Below are positions 41,172 through 42,388 of a stretch of DNA of 42,388 nucleotides, one piece after another. Below the pieces are notes generated by a model that was given only the letters and a program-made list of their open reading frames with translations, was not told the DNA's origin and did no database searches. The position numbers and the translations under genes were made by a program. The stretch is from an uncultured Pseudomonadota bacterium (GTDB lineage Bacteria > Bdellovibrionota_B > Oligoflexia > Oligoflexales > CAIYRB01): positions 1 through 42,388 of the forward strand of contig CAIYRB010000025.1 in NCBI GenBank assembly GCA_903928445.1, given 5' to 3'. Position 1 is the stretch's first letter; each line of letters opens with the position of its first letter.

Positions 41172-41426
41172 ATGAAGATAGCAAGACAGAAAATCGGCAC
41201 ATGTCGCAGTGGCAATGTGATAAATACGTTTATGAATGATGACTGGGAAATAATTGAGCAGCAGGTTGCGAAATATAGCTCTGCAGATCACTTTGATCAG
41301 TGGTCTGCGCAAACCCTGTCCTTTAGGGCTGACTTTTACCCACAAGTCCGTAACATACTGAAATCACTTGATTTGCAAAATGGGCCAGATTTAATGTTTT
41401 CATCTGGTTACGGTAGATATGGGTAA
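41172..41426 (+). CDS. Hypothetical protein, perhaps the N-terminal part of a broken gene
   Basis: The 84-residue product starts with a basic segment (MKIARQKIGTCRSG) and continues with a helical acidic part (WEIIEQQVAKYSSADHFDQW, NILKSLDLQNGPDLMFSSG). AAGGAG is seven bases ahead of the ATG. In the same frame a second coding-like segment follows after two stops (41424 and 41439), so the gene may once have been longer. No family is recognised. Confidence 0.45.
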   Translation: MKIARQKIGTCRSGNVINTFMNDDWEIIEQQVAKYSSADHFDQWSAQTLSFRADFYPQVRNILKSLDLQNGPDLMFSSGYGRYG

Positions 41427-41441
41427 AAGTCAGTCCTTTAG

Positions 41442-41672
41442 GGAGGGGAGGTTCAAGCTTGGGTCGTATTTGAGCGGCTTACGGTGCGCGCGATGCGGCG
41501 ATTTGGTCAGTTTGCAGCGGATTACTCGAGATTTATCAGATATGCAAGTATTCACAAGGGCTGTATTAGTGACGAATTCATCGCGGCTGAAAAGTTACGC
41601 CTTGGGCTTGCGACGTCGCCGGATCTGGTTAGGTTCGCAGCTAAGCTGACTGAAGACGTCTTCCTCGATTAG
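41442..41672 (+). pseudogene. Downstream segment of the broken gene
   Basis: The frame of the preceding ORF resumes after two stop codons and is open for 76 codons. It reads protein-like from MRRFGQFAADYSRFIRY to DLVRFAAKLTEDVFLD. No convincing start exists, although a purine-rich GGGAGGGGAGG lies at its beginning. The adjacent +1 frame (41419-41470, KSQSFREGRFKLGSYLSGL) could be the missing link via two frameshifts. Its 3' end overlaps an opposing gene by 78 bases. Confidence 0.35.
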
Positions 41673-41996
41673 GTGATGCATAGGATCAATCCACGGGTTA
41701 TGAACCAAGTATGGATTCCTATCTCCGGTGGCTAGCATGTACACTCTCTGATCAGGAACAAAACGGTTAACGTAGCGATTGCCGGACGTGTAGGTCACGA
41801 TATGGTATCCTGGGTTCCTTTTGCAAAAATCTTGCAGTGACGGTGTATCGCTACTTTGAAACATGCCAATTTGACTGAACGGGTCAAATCCTAGCCAAAG
41901 TATCTCGTCGCGATCAACAATGATGCTCACGGCCTTGTGAAAGGCACCACTGTCGAGGATCAATTCCACGTGCTCTTTGTTGGCAACGGCGCCCAC
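41595..41996 (-). CDS. Hypothetical protein with MGAVAN N-terminus
   Basis: The 133-residue cytoplasmic-looking protein starts MGAVANKEHVELILDSGAF and contains many aromatic residues (WLGFDPFSQIGMF, YTSGNRYVNRFVPDQRVY) and an Arg/Lys-rich end. GGGAGGTG stands about six bases ahead of GTG 41996. The family is unknown. A 31-codon ORF just upstream repeats its N-terminal pattern. The 3' end overlaps the plus-strand remnant. Confidence 0.55.
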   Translation of the reverse strand: MGAVANKEHVELILDSGAFHKAVSIIVDRDEILWLGFDPFSQIGMFQSSDTPSLQDFCKRNPGYHIVTYTSGNRYVNRFVPDQRVYMLATGDRNPYLVHNPWIDPMHHLIEEDVFSQLSCEPNQIRRRRKPKA

Positions 41997-41999
41997 GAA

Positions 42000-42095
42000 T
42001 CACCTCCCGCTATTGACTATCGGTACGAGGGACTGTGATCCTACTTCGCTGTCTACCGTCAATTCCACCCGGTTGTCGTTAGCCACTGCGCCCAT
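42000..42095 (-). CDS. 31-residue ORF paralogous to the N-terminus of the next gene
   Basis: The ORF reads MGAVANDNRVELTVDSEVG and ends VNSGR. The first 16 residues share MGAVAN-x3-VEL-x2-DS with the downstream protein, and several codons differ only at the third base (GCA/GCC, GTG/GTT, GCT/GCC), as expected of a diverged duplicated coding sequence. Its stop lies four bases ahead of the next start and its last codons form that gene's ribosome site. GAGGG lies ahead of its own ATG. It may be a truncated copy or a coupled mini-gene. Confidence 0.45.
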   Translation of the reverse strand: MGAVANDNRVELTVDSEVGSQSLVPIVNSGR

Positions 42096-42196
42096 CGATC
42101 AAAGCCCTCGGTAAGGCTATCGGTATGATTTATGGTGGCCCTTTAACCGCTTTTGAAATTGAGATTTTTGGTCTGGTGCGAACCGTTTAACTTAGG

Positions 42197-42388
42197 CTAA
42201 TCAATCTCGTGAGCTAGGGGGTCGGGCACTGGCGCTAAGCTAACGAAAGCCCTAGTCCTGAAGTGGCACATGTCCAGCCAGGGGCGCAGCCGCTCATAAT
42301 TCAAAGCAAATTTAGGGTTAAGCCAAAGCTGTTCGTCAAGCTGGATGCGAGTGCGAAGCTTTTTAACCAAAATATGAACGAGGTAGCA
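42197..42388 (-). CDS. C-terminal part of a gene running off the window
   Basis: The minus strand is open from the window edge for 63 codons to TAG at 42197-42199. The reading (VKKLRTRIQLDEQLWLNPKF, then YERLRPWLDMCHFRTRAF) looks like a real helical protein. No family can be named from this piece. The stretch 42096-42196 between it and the mini-ORF shows nothing. Confidence 0.35.
   Translation of the reverse strand, partial: CYLVHILVKKLRTRIQLDEQLWLNPKFALNYERLRPWLDMCHFRTRAFVSLAPVPDPLAHEID

Noticed and set aside
1..42388. CRISPR arrays, tRNA or rRNA genes, insertion sequence ends
   Set aside because: No spaced direct repeats, no tRNA T-loop with matching arms, no rRNA signature and no paired terminal inverted repeats were found by eye; a short tRNA could still be missed without a covariance search.

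Overview
The window looks like a chromosomal segment of a motile, flagellated Gram-negative bacterium with a moderately GC-rich genome. It carries lpxD (lipid A), a single flagellin, a chemoreceptor, a PilT twitching ATPase and several secreted proteins or lipoproteins. Degraded fragments of VGIGTT-P repeat (tail-fibre/S74-type) proteins, which I associate with Bdellovibrionota/Oligoflexia, point to that group or a neighbouring deltaproteobacterial lineage. This placement is an inference; there is no rRNA or tRNA gene in the window to settle it.

Layout. 0.1-4.7 kb: a complete BMP-family nucleoside ABC importer operon (binding protein, double ATPase, two permeases). 4.7-9.4 kb: an unknown secreted protein, recA with a long C-terminal tail, a degenerate Nudix-like protein and a divergent mraY. 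9.4-11.2 kb: an AT-rich leader, then a 104-aa serine-rich protein with a sorting-signal-like C-terminus, followed directly by an exosortase-family protein with its Cys/Arg/His triad. 11.0-12.4 kb: pilT and a small partner gene. 12.6-17.9 kb: a secreted protein, divergent purA and purB, lpxD and a second left-handed beta-helix protein. 18-23.4 kb: small proteins, lepB, and a cluster of a PfkB-family kinase, two unknown genes and pgsA. 23.5-32.3 kb: nadB, an App1-type phosphatase, flagellin, chemoreceptor, a HEAT-THUMP-methyltransferase fusion and an outer-membrane protein. 32.3-36.1 kb: a lipoprotein hydrolase, a fatty-acid desaturase and a cupredoxin-like lipoprotein.

36.1-42.4 kb is an accessory island with lower GC. 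It holds three toxin-antitoxin-like modules, each with its own perfect inverted repeat at the promoter side: DUF4258 with a DUF2283-HTH fusion, a PIN toxin with a Phd-like antitoxin, and a nucleotidyltransferase with a HigA-type regulator. They sit among remnants of a tail-fibre-like gene, a Uma2 nuclease, and small or broken unknown ORFs, including a 31-aa ORF that duplicates the N-terminus of its downstream neighbour.

Functionally, the nucleoside importer, the sugar (probably adenosine) kinase, purA and purB fit scavenging and interconversion of purines. LpxD, MraY, PgsA and LepB are envelope housekeeping. The two places most worth following up are the exosortase with its mini-substrate and the nucleotidyltransferase-HigA module.
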